A stretch of 36,276 bases of DNA from Deltaproteobacteria bacterium. Its GTDB lineage: Bacteria > Desulfobacterota > Binatia > Binatales > Binataceae. The stretch covers positions 72,352 through 108,627 of the forward strand of contig JAJYYI010000120.1 in NCBI GenBank assembly GCA_021801125.1. The letters are read 5' to 3'. This document shows, piece after piece, positions 18,507 through 26,200 of this stretch. Within the stretch, counting starts at the first letter, position 1; the number at the start of each line of letters is the position of its first letter. The notes beneath the pieces are model-generated. The model was given only the letters and a program-made list of their open reading frames with translations, made no database searches and was not told the origin of the DNA. The position numbers and the translations under genes are program-made.

Positions 18507-18580
18507 GCGCCAGTAGCTCAGCAGGACAGAGCAGCGGCCTTCTAAGCCGCGGGTCGTGGGTTCGAGTCCCGCCTGGCGCG
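18507..18580 (+). tRNA. tRNA-Arg (anticodon TCT)
   Basis: 74-base cloverleaf starting three bases after tRNA-Pro. Acceptor GCGCCAG pairs with CTGGCGC, discriminator is G, anticodon arm is GCGGC-CTTCTAA-GCCGC and T-arm is GTGGG-TTCGAGT-CCCGC. CCA is not encoded. The close spacing implies one transcript with tRNA-Pro. Confidence 0.95.
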
Positions 18581-18805
18581 CCCTCCAATTCTCCTGCTAA
18601 ATCCTGGCCTTCTCCGAATCGAGAAGACGTGGTTTGCCTGGCTCCGATGCGCGCTGGGGATGTTTCGTGGAGGGCCCTGACCCGCGAACGCCCTAGAATT
18701 TGCCTTACAGCCTCAGTTCGTGCTTTATACAGCCTCGACCGGCAAGCTGCGTATACCGGATTCACGGTTTAATGAAATGGCCTAAACGCAAAGGGGGTAA
18801 CGTTA

Positions 18806-19114
18806 ATGAAAACTCCTCGAGCCGGGCGACTCGCGGCGGTACTGCTTTCGTTGGTGATCCTTGGCGCTTCGGGCGTGTCCGTCTGGGCGCAAGAGAACGT
18901 GATAGGTAAGGATCAGGCCGAGGCCGTAGCCGCCAAGACGAAGAAATTGATCGATAAAGCCGCCAAAGACGGCAATCGGCCGCGTTATGTGAAGCACGCA
19001 AAGGCGCTGTATAAGGCAGGCCAGGACGCAGTGAGGGACGGCGATTACGACACTGCGGTAAGCATTTTTCACCAGGCCGATCATCAGGCGCGTATGGCCT
19101 GGCTTCCCTTCTAA
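18806..19114 (+). CDS. Small secreted protein of unknown function
   Basis: 102 residues. The N-terminus is a clear Sec signal peptide: basic MKTPRAGR, hydrophobic LAAVLLSLVILGASGVS, and a likely cleavage after VWA before QENVIG. The mature part of about 70 residues is charged and probably helical (DQAEAVAAKTKKLIDKAAKDG, then YVKHAKALYKAGQDAVRDGDYDTAVSIFHQADHQAR), with a tetratricopeptide-like flavour in its last 35 residues. Mature protein would be periplasmic. GGGGGT nine bases before ATG 18806 is a good ribosome-binding site. I do not recognise a family. It follows the tRNA pair by 225 bases, with no sign that it is co-transcribed. Confidence 0.8.
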   Translation: MKTPRAGRLAAVLLSLVILGASGVSVWAQENVIGKDQAEAVAAKTKKLIDKAAKDGNRPRYVKHAKALYKAGQDAVRDGDYDTAVSIFHQADHQARMAWLPF

Positions 19115-19596
19115 GATAGGGTCTTGCGCTCACGGCGCTGGGGAGTGGCGGTGTGATGGCGTCCTAGGCTGCTGTTTCCGCTCTCAAGTGTGGCATCCTC
19201 CTGGCGACCGCGTCCCACGGGGGCTACACGCGACGATGGGGGTTCCGATTACGCCCAATCCTACGCCGCTCGGTGCTCAGTTTTGCATCTCACTCGGTAA
19301 GCCTTTGTAGCCAAATAGCGCTGGCCCCATGCGTCAAGTCCTCGGGTGCGGGCGCTGAAATCGCTCACTCACAGCGGTCCTTAATCGACGCTGCGGAACG
19401 CGACCTTTGCGGCAGCGGCGCCATCGTTATAGGCGGCAGGAGAGTTATCGAGGTGCAGCGTGGTACGTACCGAGCTTGCCCCGACCCTGCCAAGGCGTCT
19501 GCGAGGCCGTGATCGCATCAATCCGCATCTGAAGCGAGGCCACGAGATTTTTTCCTTCGCGTTTGAACGGACGGGCGGACGCGATTCGGCGGCCGA
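19115..19596. other. 482-bp intergenic, no gene seen
   Basis: It lies between the convergent secreted-protein and DUF2877 genes. A 79-codon frame at 19273-19512 lacks a ribosome-binding site and family features. No terminator hairpin with a T run was found. Confidence 0.45.
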
Positions 19597-20562
19597 TTAA
19601 ACAGAACTCGCCCATGGGAGAGAGCATGCCGCCTCGAAAGGCAGGGCGGCGCTCATGCCAAGCATCACGCCAAGGAGCGAGTCCGCACCGGAGCTGGCTC
19701 CCCATGCAAGCGCGTCGGAGACCTCCTTTCGCAACCAGCGGCTATCCGCGCGCGCAAGGGCGATAACCAGTCGATGCAACCGGGCGCTGAATTCAAGCCT
19801 TGCCGCGTGCGACAGCAGCGCTTGGGCCACTTGCGTGGTGCGGTGCGGCTCAAGACCCGTGATCGTCCGCGCCAACTTAAGCGCCGACGGGTGGCCGACC
19901 CCCGCCAGTCCGGCGAGCATCCCGACGATGAGATCGTCGCCCGACGGAGTCAATCCCACTCCTAAGCCGATCAGTTCGGCGGCCGCTCTCCTCATTTTTC
20001 GCGGGTTTTCGTCGCGGCAGGCCTCAAGCAGCGCCAACGCGTTTTTGAACCCGCTCAGGGACCATTGAGGCATGGAGCCGCCGCCTGAATTGACAGCCGG
20101 GGTGCCCATAGACTGAATGATCCTTCCGAAACCGTCGCCCGCAACCTCCGATCCGGCTGCCTCAACGGCGATAGCAAGACGGTTGCGCAGCGCGGATAAT
20201 CCGCCGTCAAGATTGCACACGCCAAGCCTGGGATTCCAAAGCGCAGCCTGACGCAGGTCGAAGCTCACCACGGGCGCACCCAACACAACAACCGCCCCGT
20301 GCCGGCAGACGACTTGCCGTCTCGCGTCGAGGAGCGGAAGAACCTTCTTTAGCGGCGCAACTAGCGAATTTGGGAAGAGGCCCAGCGACCGTTCCAGGAT
20401 GGAGATCGTTCGGTTATCCCACCTAAGATTGACCGCGCGGCTGAACACGCTTTCGACAACGCCGACGCTCTGCCTGGAGCGCAGAAACTCCATCACTGGC
20501 GCACTAACGACTCGAACCATTACGGGTGACGTAGTCGCGGCCGCTTCTCGTCGAGGCGCCAT
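19597..20562 (-). CDS. allH: DUF2877 protein, AllH-like carbamoyltransferase subunit
   Basis: Homologue of E. coli YlbF, now called AllH, one of three proteins (AllF, AllG, AllH) of oxamate carbamoyltransferase in anaerobic allantoin use. It has 321 residues. The DUF2877 signature GLGVGLTPSGDDLIVGMLAG near residue 200 is clear, with VVSFDLRQAALWNPRLG and SSGADSLLGVMLG also family-like. Start ATG 20562 has no ribosome-binding site; internal ATGs at codon 15 or 24 are possible. It lies 130 bp after the sigma-54 activator on the same strand, and so is separated from its presumed partners DUF1116 and FdrA, which run the other way from the shared intergenic region. The DUF2877 assignment is firm; participation in a carbamoyltransferase is inferred from the neighbours. 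Confidence 0.85.
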   Translation of the reverse strand: MAPRREAAATTSPVMVRVVSAPVMEFLRSRQSVGVVESVFSRAVNLRWDNRTISILERSLGLFPNSLVAPLKKVLPLLDARRQVVCRHGAVVVLGAPVVSFDLRQAALWNPRLGVCNLDGGLSALRNRLAIAVEAAGSEVAGDGFGRIIQSMGTPAVNSGGGSMPQWSLSGFKNALALLEACRDENPRKMRRAAAELIGLGVGLTPSGDDLIVGMLAGLAGVGHPSALKLARTITGLEPHRTTQVAQALLSHAARLEFSARLHRLVIALARADSRWLRKEVSDALAWGASSGADSLLGVMLGMSAALPFEAACSLPWASSV

Positions 20563-20692
20563 AAATTTACAAATGCGCGCTATGCGGTGAAGATGGAAAC
20601 GAAAACGTCATCTCCGCGGTGAGCCCGCGCCCTTTCCACTTACAGCCGGGCGCTATGGCCGACGGCGCGCAGCGAGCCGGCGCGCTACGCCG

Positions 20693-22342
20693 TCATGCCG
20701 GGTCGACGACGTTGCGCCTTGATTGGGCCGGCGCTTGGTGCTTAGGACGCGGGTTGAGGTTGAGCTTTTTGATTCGCGCGCACAGCGTGGTGGGCTTCAT
20801 TCCGAGTAGCGCGGCTGCGCCCTTGGGGCCGTAAATTCGTCCTTCGCATTGAGCGAGTGCCGCGATTATATTTTCGCGCTCGAGCCGCTTGATCTCGTAT
20901 TGGGTCCGCACATTGGTTGCGCAATCCGCCGCTTCTCGCAATTCTTTCGGGCTTTCCTTCTCGGCTTCGTAGGCTTCGCCAAGTTCAAGGCAAAGCGACC
21001 CGGACGCGGCCGATATTACGCTGCGGTTGATTACGTTTTGGAGTTCGCGCACGTTTCCGGGCCAATGATACGCGTGAAGCCGTCCAAGGTCGTCGTCGGT
21101 GAAATCGAGGCCCGTGCGATGGAAGCGCTGTGAGGCGATCGCCAGGAAGTGCCTCGCCAGCAAAGGGATGTCTTCGCGCCTTTCGCGCAAGGGCGGCACC
21201 TCGATCGGAAACACGCTGAGGCGATAATATAAGTCCTGGCGAAACTGTCCGCTGCGCGCCAGCGCCTTCAGGTCGCGGCTTGTGGCCCCGATGATCCTGA
21301 CGTTGACTCGACGCGTTTTGGCGTCGCCCACCGGCTCGAATTCGCCTTCTTGAAGGACGCGCAATAGCTTCGGTTGCATTTCGGCGGGTAGTTCACCCAC
21401 CTCGTCAAGGAAGAGCGTGCCACCATCGGCGAGTTGAAAACGGCCGACTCGGTTGGCGAAAGCGCCGCTAAAGGCTCCTTTGACGTGGCCGAAAAACTCG
21501 CTCTCGAAAAGTTCGCGGGGAATCGCGGTACAGTTCACCTTTACCAACGGCCTATCGCGCCGCGGGCTTCGCCCGTGGATCGCGCGAGCCACCAGTTCCT
21601 TGCCGACGCCTGATTCCCCGAGGACCAACACGGTCGCGTCGGTCGGGGCTACAATCTCAACTTGCTCAAACACGTGGCGAATTGCCGCGCTTTGGCCAAG
21701 GATTGTCCCGGAGAAGGCGGTTGCGGCGTGGACCTGGTCGCGTAGGTAGGCATTTTCAAGTTCCAGGCGACGCCGCAAATCCTCAATCTCCTCGAAAGCT
21801 CGTGAGTTCGCGATCGCCACCGCCGCCTGCATCGCAAACACTCGAAGCCAACCTAGAGCGCTCTCGTCCAACTCAGAGCGACTGAACACCGCAAGAACGC
21901 CCAAGGTTTCGCCGCGAAAGATTAAAGGCTGGCCCGCAAAACTGCGGATTTTCTCCCCCAAAGCCCAATCCGGTTTCCACACCCATCCCTTCTCATCCTC
22001 GATACGCTTGATAAGCAGAGGCTGCCCGGTCGCTCCGACCCACCCGACCTTCGCCTTGTTCAAAGGAAACCGAGAAAAATCGCCGTTGAGCCGACTCCAA
22101 TCCTCGTGCCCAGACAGAGCATGACCTTGGCTCGCGACCAGGTGAAGACATCGCGCCCGCTCAAAGCAGGTGGTCTGCCACCGGCAACGCTCGCAGATAT
22201 CGCCCGGACCGAAAAGCCAAACGCGGGCGAGAGCGATTCCTTTTTGCGACGCCAGTCCTTCGACTATGTGCTTTAGGACGAGTTCGAGAGAGCGCTCTTG
22301 TGCCGCAGCTACAGCAACCGCTTGAAGGGTCTCGGGAGTCAT
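20693..22342 (-). CDS. Sigma-54-dependent activator (GAF, AAA+, Fis-type HTH)
   Basis: Enhancer-binding protein that drives RNA polymerase-sigma54 open-complex formation. From ATG 22342 (a TTG lies three codons earlier) it has 549 residues: GAF sensor domain about 10-185; AAA+ domain about 205-440 with Walker A GESGVGKE (242-249), the sigma-54 contact loop as GAFSGA (289-294) instead of GAFTGA, Walker B GTLFLDEVGE (308-317) and HWPGNVRELQN; and a Fis-like helix-turn-helix about 485-530 (IIAALAQCEGRIYGPKGAAALLGMKPTTLCARIKKL). The GAF domain holds four cysteines, CERCRWQTTC and ERARC (C-x2-C-x5-C-x5-C), which could bind metal or a cluster. It is divergent from a gene set with a sigma-54 promoter, so it is almost surely that operon's regulator. 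Nit1C clusters are described with a similar activator, NitA. Confidence 0.94.
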   Translation of the reverse strand: MTPETLQAVAVAAAQERSLELVLKHIVEGLASQKGIALARVWLFGPGDICERCRWQTTCFERARCLHLVASQGHALSGHEDWSRLNGDFSRFPLNKAKVGWVGATGQPLLIKRIEDEKGWVWKPDWALGEKIRSFAGQPLIFRGETLGVLAVFSRSELDESALGWLRVFAMQAAVAIANSRAFEEIEDLRRRLELENAYLRDQVHAATAFSGTILGQSAAIRHVFEQVEIVAPTDATVLVLGESGVGKELVARAIHGRSPRRDRPLVKVNCTAIPRELFESEFFGHVKGAFSGAFANRVGRFQLADGGTLFLDEVGELPAEMQPKLLRVLQEGEFEPVGDAKTRRVNVRIIGATSRDLKALARSGQFRQDLYYRLSVFPIEVPPLRERREDIPLLARHFLAIASQRFHRTGLDFTDDDLGRLHAYHWPGNVRELQNVINRSVISAASGSLCLELGEAYEAEKESPKELREAADCATNVRTQYEIKRLERENIIAALAQCEGRIYGPKGAAALLGMKPTTLCARIKKLNLNPRPKHQAPAQSRRNVVDPA

Positions 22343-22377
22343 AGAACTCAAATTCTACTGACGCTCAAATAGTTATT

Positions 22378-22405
22378 GCAACAAAAAATTGTTGCTGCGC
22401 AACAA
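22378..22405. promoter_or_regulatory. Upstream activator site: three GCAACAA half-sites
   Basis: GCAACAA at 22378-22384, its inverse TTGTTGC at 22389-22395, and GCAACAA again at 22399-22405. They form two overlapping perfect dyads with 4- and 3-base spacers. The array lies roughly 120-145 bases upstream of the expected start from the sigma-54 promoter, the usual place for an enhancer, and close to the activator gene's own start, so it may also autoregulate. Confidence 0.7.
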
Positions 22406-22498
22406 AAAGTCATTTGCTTAAGCGACGTGCGATCACAATTTTGTGGACCGGCATGGGAAATAGTCGAATTTACAAGTGAATCAGCATTTTTTTTACGC

Positions 22499-22512
22499 GG
22501 CACTATTCTTGC
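22499..22512 (+). promoter_or_regulatory. Sigma-54 (-24/-12) promoter
   Basis: GGCAC, 5 bases (TATTC), TTGC. The GG and GC doublets are exactly 10 bases apart, as required, matching TGGCAC-N5-TTGC except the first T. Transcription should start near 22523-22524, about 80 bases before the DUF1116 gene. An IHF-like patch at 22479-22491 is one base off consensus. Confidence 0.82.
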
Positions 22513-22604
22513 GTGAAAACACCGCGTTGGCCAGAGGCCTCGTCGAATCAAGTTATTGCTCTGGCTAGTCGCCGGCGGTCAGCGCCATTGCTCTAAGCTT
22601 CGGC

Positions 22605-23990
22605 GTGACTGTTTTCTCATTTGGGGATTCTGTCCGGGGGCGGGAATCGGAAGGTCTCAAAGGGTTCCTGTCGCTTGAGGAAAGGGAAGACGGTGCGAAA
22701 GTGCTAGCCGAAGCACCATCAGCATCGAAGTTCTTGAGCGAACAAGTCGTACGCGGCAATTTGGTCGCGATCGACCGCGTCTGTTCAGTGGAACCGATCG
22801 TGGTCGATGTAGCCAAGGCGCTGGACGTCGTTCCAGGAATGAGGCGGGATCTCTTGCTGCACGCCGGTCCGCCGATTTCCTACGAGCGTGCGTGCGGCCC
22901 GCTGAGGAGAGCGCTTGGCGGCGCGCTGGTGTTCGAGGGGTTGGCCGCCACTCTAGACGAAGCGGAGCAGCTCCTTGCGTCCGGCAGAGTCAAACTTTCC
23001 CCTTGCCACCATCACGACGCGGTGGGACCGATGACCGGCGTTATCTCGCCCTCGATGCCGGTGCTGGTTACGGAAGATCGAAACTCGGGAAAAAGGGCCT
23101 ATAGCACTTTCAACGAAGGTGGAGGAAACGCGCTGTGGCTCGGGGTTTTTGAGCGCGACACTCTGGAGCGGCTTTGCTGGATTCGGGACATCCTGGCGCC
23201 GGTGTTGAAGGCTGTCTTCAAAGCCGCCGGAGGCGTGCCTGTTTGGACTATCCTGGCGCAAGGGCTTCAGATGGGTGATGAGTGCCACAACCGCCATGCG
23301 GCCTCCACCAATATCTTTTTGAAGAGCATTACCGAGCATCTGTTCCTGGCAAGTCTGCCCAGAGATACCGCCCTTGCGGCCTATCGATATATCAGCGGCA
23401 ATAGTCACTTCTTCCTTAATATGACGATGTCCGCCTGCAAACTCGCGATGGACGCCGCGAACGACGTTCCTTACTCCACTATGGTTACTGCAATGGCCAG
23501 AAACGGAACTGACTTCGGGATACGTGTAAGCGCATTGGGCGGCAAATGGTTCATCGCTCCGGCCCCGCATCTAAAGGACGCGCTCTACAACCCGGGCTAC
23601 GGACCGGATGACGGGGCGCCGGATATAGGCGACAGCGCGATCATCGAGACGATGGGCCTGGGCGGGTTCGTGATCGCCGCCGCGCCCGCTATGGCGGCGA
23701 TCGCCGGCGGGGGTCTTGAGCAGGCGCTTTCCATCTCGCGACGTATGGGCCTGATAACGCTCGCGAAGAACGTGCGTTTTCCGATTCCGACCCTCGATTT
23801 CGAAGGCAGTCCAATGGGAATCGACGTTCGCCGAGTAATCGACTCCGGCATCGTTCCGAGTATCGACAGCGCCGTGGTTCATAAACAGGGTGGGATCGGA
23901 CAGATCGGAGTGGGAATCGCCAGGGCGCCGTACGAATGTTTCGGAGCAGCGTTAGAAGCTTTTGTCTCCAAGGTGGATCGCCGTTCTTAG
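22605..23990 (+). CDS. allG: DUF1116 protein, AllG-like carbamoyltransferase subunit
   Basis: Homologue of E. coli YlbE/AllG, a subunit of oxamate carbamoyltransferase. It has 461 residues, about 40 more than E. coli. Family blocks: VDVAKALDVVPGMRRDLLLHAGPPI (about 68-91), LSPCHHHDAVGPMTGVISPSMP (about 131-152), AYSTFNEGGGNA, MGDECHNRHAAS, NGTDFGIRVSALGGKWF, GDSAIIETMGLGG, MGIDVRRVIDSGI and HKQGGIGQIGVGIARAP. The CHHHD and MGDECHNR segments are rich in possible metal or phosphate ligands. The extra 45-50 N-terminal residues (MTVFSFGDSVRG and on) are not part of the core. The start GTG 22605 has no strong ribosome-binding site, so a later start is possible. It is the first gene after the sigma-54 promoter, and FdrA follows 28 bases after its stop. 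Confidence 0.88.
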   Translation: MTVFSFGDSVRGRESEGLKGFLSLEEREDGAKVLAEAPSASKFLSEQVVRGNLVAIDRVCSVEPIVVDVAKALDVVPGMRRDLLLHAGPPISYERACGPLRRALGGALVFEGLAATLDEAEQLLASGRVKLSPCHHHDAVGPMTGVISPSMPVLVTEDRNSGKRAYSTFNEGGGNALWLGVFERDTLERLCWIRDILAPVLKAVFKAAGGVPVWTILAQGLQMGDECHNRHAASTNIFLKSITEHLFLASLPRDTALAAYRYISGNSHFFLNMTMSACKLAMDAANDVPYSTMVTAMARNGTDFGIRVSALGGKWFIAPAPHLKDALYNPGYGPDDGAPDIGDSAIIETMGLGGFVIAAAPAMAAIAGGGLEQALSISRRMGLITLAKNVRFPIPTLDFEGSPMGIDVRRVIDSGIVPSIDSAVVHKQGGIGQIGVGIARAPYECFGAALEAFVSKVDRRS

Positions 23991-24018
23991 AGCCGCGCTC
24001 GCAAGGTTATTGGGTGTG

Positions 24019-25650
24019 ATGAAGTCGGTCACAATCATCAGGGTTAGACGCAACTTTTACCAGGACTCCCTACGGCTCATGCAGATCTCGCGGCGGCTGC
24101 GCGAGCTCGCGGGGGTTGTAACCGCATCCGCCGTGATGGCCACCGATGCAAACCTGAAGATGCTTGGGGCGCAGCGACTCCTTTCCGAGGACGTCGGCGC
24201 TCTCGGGCCTAATGACCTCTTGGTTACGATCGAAGCTGATAGCCGGGAAAACGCCGATCGAGCGGCCGAAACAATAGATTTGTTGGAAGCCTCACCTATC
24301 GCGACGAGCCACGGCGCGGATGATTTCGAATCACTCGACGCTGCGGCCGTCGCGCTTCGTGCGCCGAACCTTGCTCTCGTTTCGGTTCCAGGCATGTATG
24401 CGAAGATCGAGGTTGCCAAGGCGATCGAGCGAGGGATGCACACGTTTCTTTTCAGCGACAACGTTCCGGTCGAGGAAGAAATCGAGCTAAAAGAGCGAGC
24501 GGCCTCGCGAGATCTGCTCGTGATGGGTCCGGAATGCGGGACCGCGATAATCAACGGCGTCGGGCTCGGATTTGCCAACGTCGTGCGCCGCGGTCCCGTG
24601 GGGATTGTCGCCGCCGCGGGAACGGGTCTGCAGGAGGTAGCGTCACTTATCCACCGCGGCGGCGCAGGCATATCGCACGCGATCGGGATCGGCGGCCGCG
24701 ATCTCTCCCGAAGCGTAGGAGGGATCATGGCGGCGCAAGCTCTGAGGCTTTTGCTGCGCGATTCCTCAACGCGAGTCGTCCTCCTGGTTTCAAAGCCGCC
24801 CGACGATAGCGTGGCGCGAAATATAGTAAGCCTCCTTTTGGCGGCGGATAAGCCTGCGGTTGTTTGCTTTGTCGGCAAGACCATGAAATCGCCCGCGCCC
24901 GAGCGGTTGCATTTTAGCGCCACACTCCACGACGCGGCGCAAAAAGCGGTCGAGCTACTGGGATATAGAAACCATCTTGGCGATCTGTCGCCCGACGGAT
25001 CGATCTGGCGCTCCCGCGCCCAAAAGCTCGCGAAGGCGCTCGCGCCCAGGCAGCGTTATGTCCGGGGCTTATTCTCGGGAGGGACGCTGTGCTACGAGGC
25101 TCAACACGTGCTGTGGCAACGAGTACGTCCCGTATACTCGAACGCTCCGCTTTTTGGGGGAAACAAGCTGGACGATCCAAACCGCAGCCGTGGCCACTGC
25201 GTCGTCGATTTGGGGCATGAAGAATTCACACATTCGCGTCTCCATCCGATGATCGATTCGAGTATGCGTGCCGAGCGACTGCTAAAAGAAGCGATCGATC
25301 CAACTGTCGCCGTGATTTTATTCGACATCGTGCTCGGTTACGTGGCGGCTCCGGACCCGGCCGGCGACCTGGTTGCTGCGATCAAAGAGGCGACGATCAC
25401 CGGCAGCAGGCGAGGCCGGAAAGTGGCTTTCGTAGCTCACGTCTGCGGCACGGACGAGGATCCGCAGAATCTCACCGCCCAAGAGGAGAAACTTGAGAGC
25501 GCCGGTGTGCTGGTGCTGGCAACAAATGCTCTGGCCGCCGAAACGGCCGCATGGATTGCGACGCGAGGCGCGGCGAGCATCGCTTCATCGACGAACAAAT
25601 ACGCGCGGGTCGCGCGCAAACAGCGCCAAGCGAAGTCTCAGATTCACTAA
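24019..25650 (+). CDS. fdrA: FdrA, AllF-like carbamoyltransferase subunit
   Basis: Homologue of E. coli FdrA/AllF, a protein built on the succinyl-CoA-ligase fold that works with AllG and AllH. From ATG 24019 it has 543 residues (the frame opens earlier, inside DUF1116). The N-terminal module (1-90) has VRRNFYQDSLRLMQISRRL and ASAVMATDANLKML. The CoA-ligase-like core has LALVSVPGMYAKIEVAKAIE, FSDNVPVEEEIELKERA, LLVMGPECGTAIINGVGLGFAN, GIVAAAGTGLQEVASLIHRGG and IGIGGRDLSRSVGG. The second half has GLFSGGTLCYEAQ, VDLGHEEFTHSRLHPMID and a last block ending LATNALAAETAAWIAT. The protein stops soon afterwards, without the tail (INAGL...F...W.P.AGGN..L..LL) with which E. coli FdrA ends as I recall it; that tail occurs in the mini-FdrA at 34606-35055. 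Confidence 0.9.
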   Translation: MKSVTIIRVRRNFYQDSLRLMQISRRLRELAGVVTASAVMATDANLKMLGAQRLLSEDVGALGPNDLLVTIEADSRENADRAAETIDLLEASPIATSHGADDFESLDAAAVALRAPNLALVSVPGMYAKIEVAKAIERGMHTFLFSDNVPVEEEIELKERAASRDLLVMGPECGTAIINGVGLGFANVVRRGPVGIVAAAGTGLQEVASLIHRGGAGISHAIGIGGRDLSRSVGGIMAAQALRLLLRDSSTRVVLLVSKPPDDSVARNIVSLLLAADKPAVVCFVGKTMKSPAPERLHFSATLHDAAQKAVELLGYRNHLGDLSPDGSIWRSRAQKLAKALAPRQRYVRGLFSGGTLCYEAQHVLWQRVRPVYSNAPLFGGNKLDDPNRSRGHCVVDLGHEEFTHSRLHPMIDSSMRAERLLKEAIDPTVAVILFDIVLGYVAAPDPAGDLVAAIKEATITGSRRGRKVAFVAHVCGTDEDPQNLTAQEEKLESAGVLVLATNALAAETAAWIATRGAASIASSTNKYARVARKQRQAKSQIH

Positions 25651-25720
25651 TCGGCCGTTATCTATTCGCCTGAAAAAAAGTGAAATCGGTGAGTAATTAA
25701 AGAATTGTCAGGGCAGCAAT

Positions 25721-26200
25721 ATGACGTTCACTGTTGGGAACATCTGGTTTAAAGTCGCCGAGAGCGAGTGGGAACTCGAGGCCTATTTCAATCTGCGACG
25801 CTGCGTATTCGTCGAAGAGCAGAAAGCGTTCGCAAGCTCTGACGTCGACGAGTATGACGACGGCGCGCTGCATCTGGTGGCCGTCGAAGAAGATAGTGGA
25901 AAAGTCGTCGGCGGAGTGCGCTGCTATCGGAAGGAAGGCGATCTGTGGTTCGGCGGCAGGCTTTGCGTAGAGCAACAGTATCGGGCGTCGCACGTCGGCT
26001 CGAACCTAGTCAGATTGGCGGTGGCGTCGGTCAAAGCCGCCGGATGCAAACAGTTCCTTGCCTACATTCAAACTCAGAACGTTCGCTTTTTTGAAAAGCG
26101 CGGCTGGCACAGCCTTGGAGCCCCGATCATGTACCACGGTTTCCTCCATCAGTTGATGGAAGCGGACCTGGCGACGGCTGAAGCGACGATGAGCGTGTGA
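25721..26200 (+). CDS. GNAT acetyltransferase, MSMEG_0567/Sll0786 (NitE) type
   Basis: 159-residue acetyl-CoA-dependent N-acyltransferase resembling the nitrogen-starvation GNAT of Nit1C clusters. It has the start FTVGNIWFKVAESEWELEAYFNLRRCVFVEEQKAF, the acetyl-CoA-binding region GGRLCVEQQYRASHVGSNLVRLAV (about 85-110), and the end LAYIQTQNVRFFEKRGWHSLGAPIMYHGFLHQLME, which matches the family closely. The acyl acceptor is unknown; in other Nit1C clusters this gene always sits next to the AIR-synthase-like gene, as here. ATG 25721 has GGG in TCAGGGCAGC upstream. The stop codon overlaps the next gene's ATG (TGATG), so the two are translationally coupled. The 70 bases after fdrA show no terminator, so it is likely transcribed from the sigma-54 promoter. 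Confidence 0.85.
   Translation: MTFTVGNIWFKVAESEWELEAYFNLRRCVFVEEQKAFASSDVDEYDDGALHLVAVEEDSGKVVGGVRCYRKEGDLWFGGRLCVEQQYRASHVGSNLVRLAVASVKAAGCKQFLAYIQTQNVRFFEKRGWHSLGAPIMYHGFLHQLMEADLATAEATMSV

Noticed and set aside
18430-18580. tRNA pair as a possible integration site of a mobile element
   Set aside because: No integrase, no repeat of a tRNA 3' end and no phage or plasmid gene in the window.
18358-18765. 135-codon leftward frame reading GGTRTHDPRLRRPLLCPAELLARVGASRFERPTPCSQG
   Set aside because: It is the antisense of the two tRNA genes, a well-known kind of spurious protein prediction.
19273-19512. 79-codon rightward frame in the gap before DUF2877
   Set aside because: No ribosome-binding site, no recognisable motif and an unlikely composition.
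22479-22491. IHF-like site AATCAG-N4-TTT before the sigma-54 promoter
   Set aside because: One mismatch in the core and almost touching the -24 element; not listed as a separate feature.
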